From positions 186,001-250,000 of the forward strand of contig DATGLV010000011.1 of NCBI GenBank assembly GCA_035293945.1: a DNA stretch of 64,000 nt. Reading direction: 5' to 3'. This document shows, in pieces, positions 62,970-64,000 of this stretch. This stretch comes from VAZQ01 sp035293945 (lineage in GTDB: Bacteria; Pseudomonadota; Alphaproteobacteria; Rhizobiales; Xanthobacteraceae). Position 1 is the stretch's first letter; the number at the start of each line of letters is the position of its first letter. Under the pieces are notes generated by a model. That model worked only from the letters and a program-made list of their open reading frames with translations, was not told the origin of the DNA and ran no database searches. The position numbers and the translations under genes are program-made.

Positions 62970-63980
62970 TTACAGCTCCTGACGCAATTGCCGCGCCGCC
63001 TCCACCATGACGCGCAATTTCTCATGAGCCAATGAGCGACTGATCGTCATCAGTCCGCAGTCCGGCGCAAGCAACAAGCGGCTCGGATCGAGATATCGGA
63101 GAGCCTGCCGCACCCGCTGCTTGACTGCGTCCGTGCTTGGCGCCGGCGTATTGCCCGGGTCAATGCAGCCGAACATCACGAGGCGATCACGGCAGACCTT
63201 GAGCACGGCGGGGTCAAAGTCGCTGCGCGCGAACTCCACCGTCATGCCGCCGATGCGGGTCTCGAGCAGCGCCGCAAGCAAATCCGGGTAGGTGAACTGG
63301 TGCTGCAGTGAAAGGCCGCCCGGATAACCAAAGCACAGATGCACGAAAGTGGGCACGCGTACGCCTTCGACACAGCGGTCGAGCGCTTTGGCCCCGTAGG
63401 CAAAGACCTTGTCGTGGTAGCGCGTCATTGCCGGTTCGTCGATTTGCAGCACGTCACATCCGGCCATCTGCAGATCGAGCAACTCGGCATTGATGGCCGC
63501 CGCGATGTCCATCGCGAGCTCGGCTTCATCGGAATAGGACTCGTTAAGTGTAGAGTCGATCACCGTCATCGGGCCGGCGACCGCCACCTTCACCGGGTGC
63601 CGTGTGTGCGACTTGGCGAAACGTACTTCGCTCACGCAAGCAGCCGCACGCCGCACCACCTTTCCGGTGATGCGCGGAACCGTATGCGGACTCACACGAT
63701 TGCGATAGGTCTTCTTCTCACCTTGATTGATGAGGTCGACACCATCCCACGTCCTCGCGGCGTGGTAGACGAAGCTTTCGCGGCGCAGCTCGCCGTCCGT
63801 CAGGATGTCGAGCCCGATGCGCTCCTGCTCACGCAGCGCCAGCAGGGTGGCATCATCTTGGGCCTCCGTGAGCGTCTCGCCACGCAGGCGAAAGGTGACA
63901 CGGCTGCGCTCGGTCGCCGCCAGCCACACCGGCCGTGGCAGGCTGCCCACACTTGTAGTCGGCAGGGGGCCGAGCTTCAT
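62970..63980 (-). CDS. MetE-like cobalamin-independent methyltransferase (C-terminal-domain type)
   Basis: 336 residues resembling the catalytic C-terminal half of cobalamin-independent methionine synthase, without the N-terminal half. Probable zinc ligands are the His and Cys of VHLCFGY, a Glu in GGMTVEFARS and the Cys of APDCGLM. LQIDEPAMTRY and ATTSVGSLPRP-like N-terminus (LPTTSVGSLPRP) are typical. Short MetE-like proteins can act as core methionine synthases or on other thiols, so the acceptor is unknown. The start is 20 bases from the window edge, so its promoter is largely outside. Confidence 0.88.
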   Translation of the reverse strand: MKLGPLPTTSVGSLPRPVWLAATERSRVTFRLRGETLTEAQDDATLLALREQERIGLDILTDGELRRESFVYHAARTWDGVDLINQGEKKTYRNRVSPHTVPRITGKVVRRAAACVSEVRFAKSHTRHPVKVAVAGPMTVIDSTLNESYSDEAELAMDIAAAINAELLDLQMAGCDVLQIDEPAMTRYHDKVFAYGAKALDRCVEGVRVPTFVHLCFGYPGGLSLQHQFTYPDLLAALLETRIGGMTVEFARSDFDPAVLKVCRDRLVMFGCIDPGNTPAPSTDAVKQRVRQALRYLDPSRLLLAPDCGLMTISRSLAHEKLRVMVEAARQLRQEL

Positions 63981-64000
63981 ACGATTCCTTCAAGCTTTGA

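Overview
The window is a high-GC chromosomal segment of an alphaproteobacterium of the order Hyphomicrobiales (Rhizobiales), most likely a Bradyrhizobiaceae/Xanthobacteraceae-type soil lineage. The evidence is the gene content and order: plsY-dprA-topA-rnr-Nudix-rpmG, convergent with divK-pleD; order-typical small families (DUF3572, DUF1489, EipB/DUF1849, a phasin); AidB-like and PccA enzymes; and palindromic intergenic elements of the kind common in Bradyrhizobium relatives. No phage, insertion sequence, CRISPR array or rRNA operon was seen. One tRNA gene (Leu, GAG) is present.

Layout. 1-6 kb: the 3' part of a PQQ-dependent alcohol dehydrogenase with an Asp-Tyr-Asp (lanthanide-type) motif, a haloacid dehalogenase, ruvX, an AidB-like acyl-CoA dehydrogenase and an unusual aspartate carbamoyltransferase that carries a PyrI-like zinc domain. 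6-20 kb: housekeeping genes (plsY, dprA, topA, rnr, Nudix, rpmG), cell-cycle signalling (pleD, divK), a PEBP protein, DUF3572, dinB and eipB. 20-24 kb: a run of overlapping genes (RidA, glycerophosphodiesterase, GNAT, HIT) and a secreted unknown. 24-26.5 kb: glnK-amtB with a sigma-54-like promoter. 26.7-32 kb: an accessory block (GntR/FCD regulator, SLC13 transporter, UGSC-like protein, AzlC/AzlD). Its UGSC-SLC13-gntR part is preceded by a 30-bp palindromic operator and is the best candidate for an undescribed pathway.

32-45 kb: clpA, clpS, a phasin, a D,D-carboxypeptidase with a SPOR domain, a DnaJ-domain membrane protein, panC, a beta-keto acid cleavage enzyme and several lineage-specific hypothetical proteins. 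45-53 kb: an ABC-2 exporter with a NEW3-domain partner, a GST, a 55-residue membrane protein, a YdcF protein, an RraA-like protein, queC, an aldo/keto reductase and an HTH protein. 53-64 kb: a polysaccharide deacetylase with a perfect CtrA box, tRNA-Leu, an orphan FliN-like gene with a near-consensus CtrA box, a gene-poor kilobase, lipB, acylphosphatase, a gamma-glutamylcyclotransferase-fold protein, pccA, 1-Cys peroxiredoxin and a MetE-like methyltransferase.

Translational coupling by ATGA overlaps is common (rnr/Nudix, divK/pleD, RidA/GDPD, GNAT/HIT, azlC/azlD, NEW3/ATPase, queC/rraA-like, GGCT/acylphosphatase). All family names rest on motifs read by eye and on memory of the families; no database search was possible.
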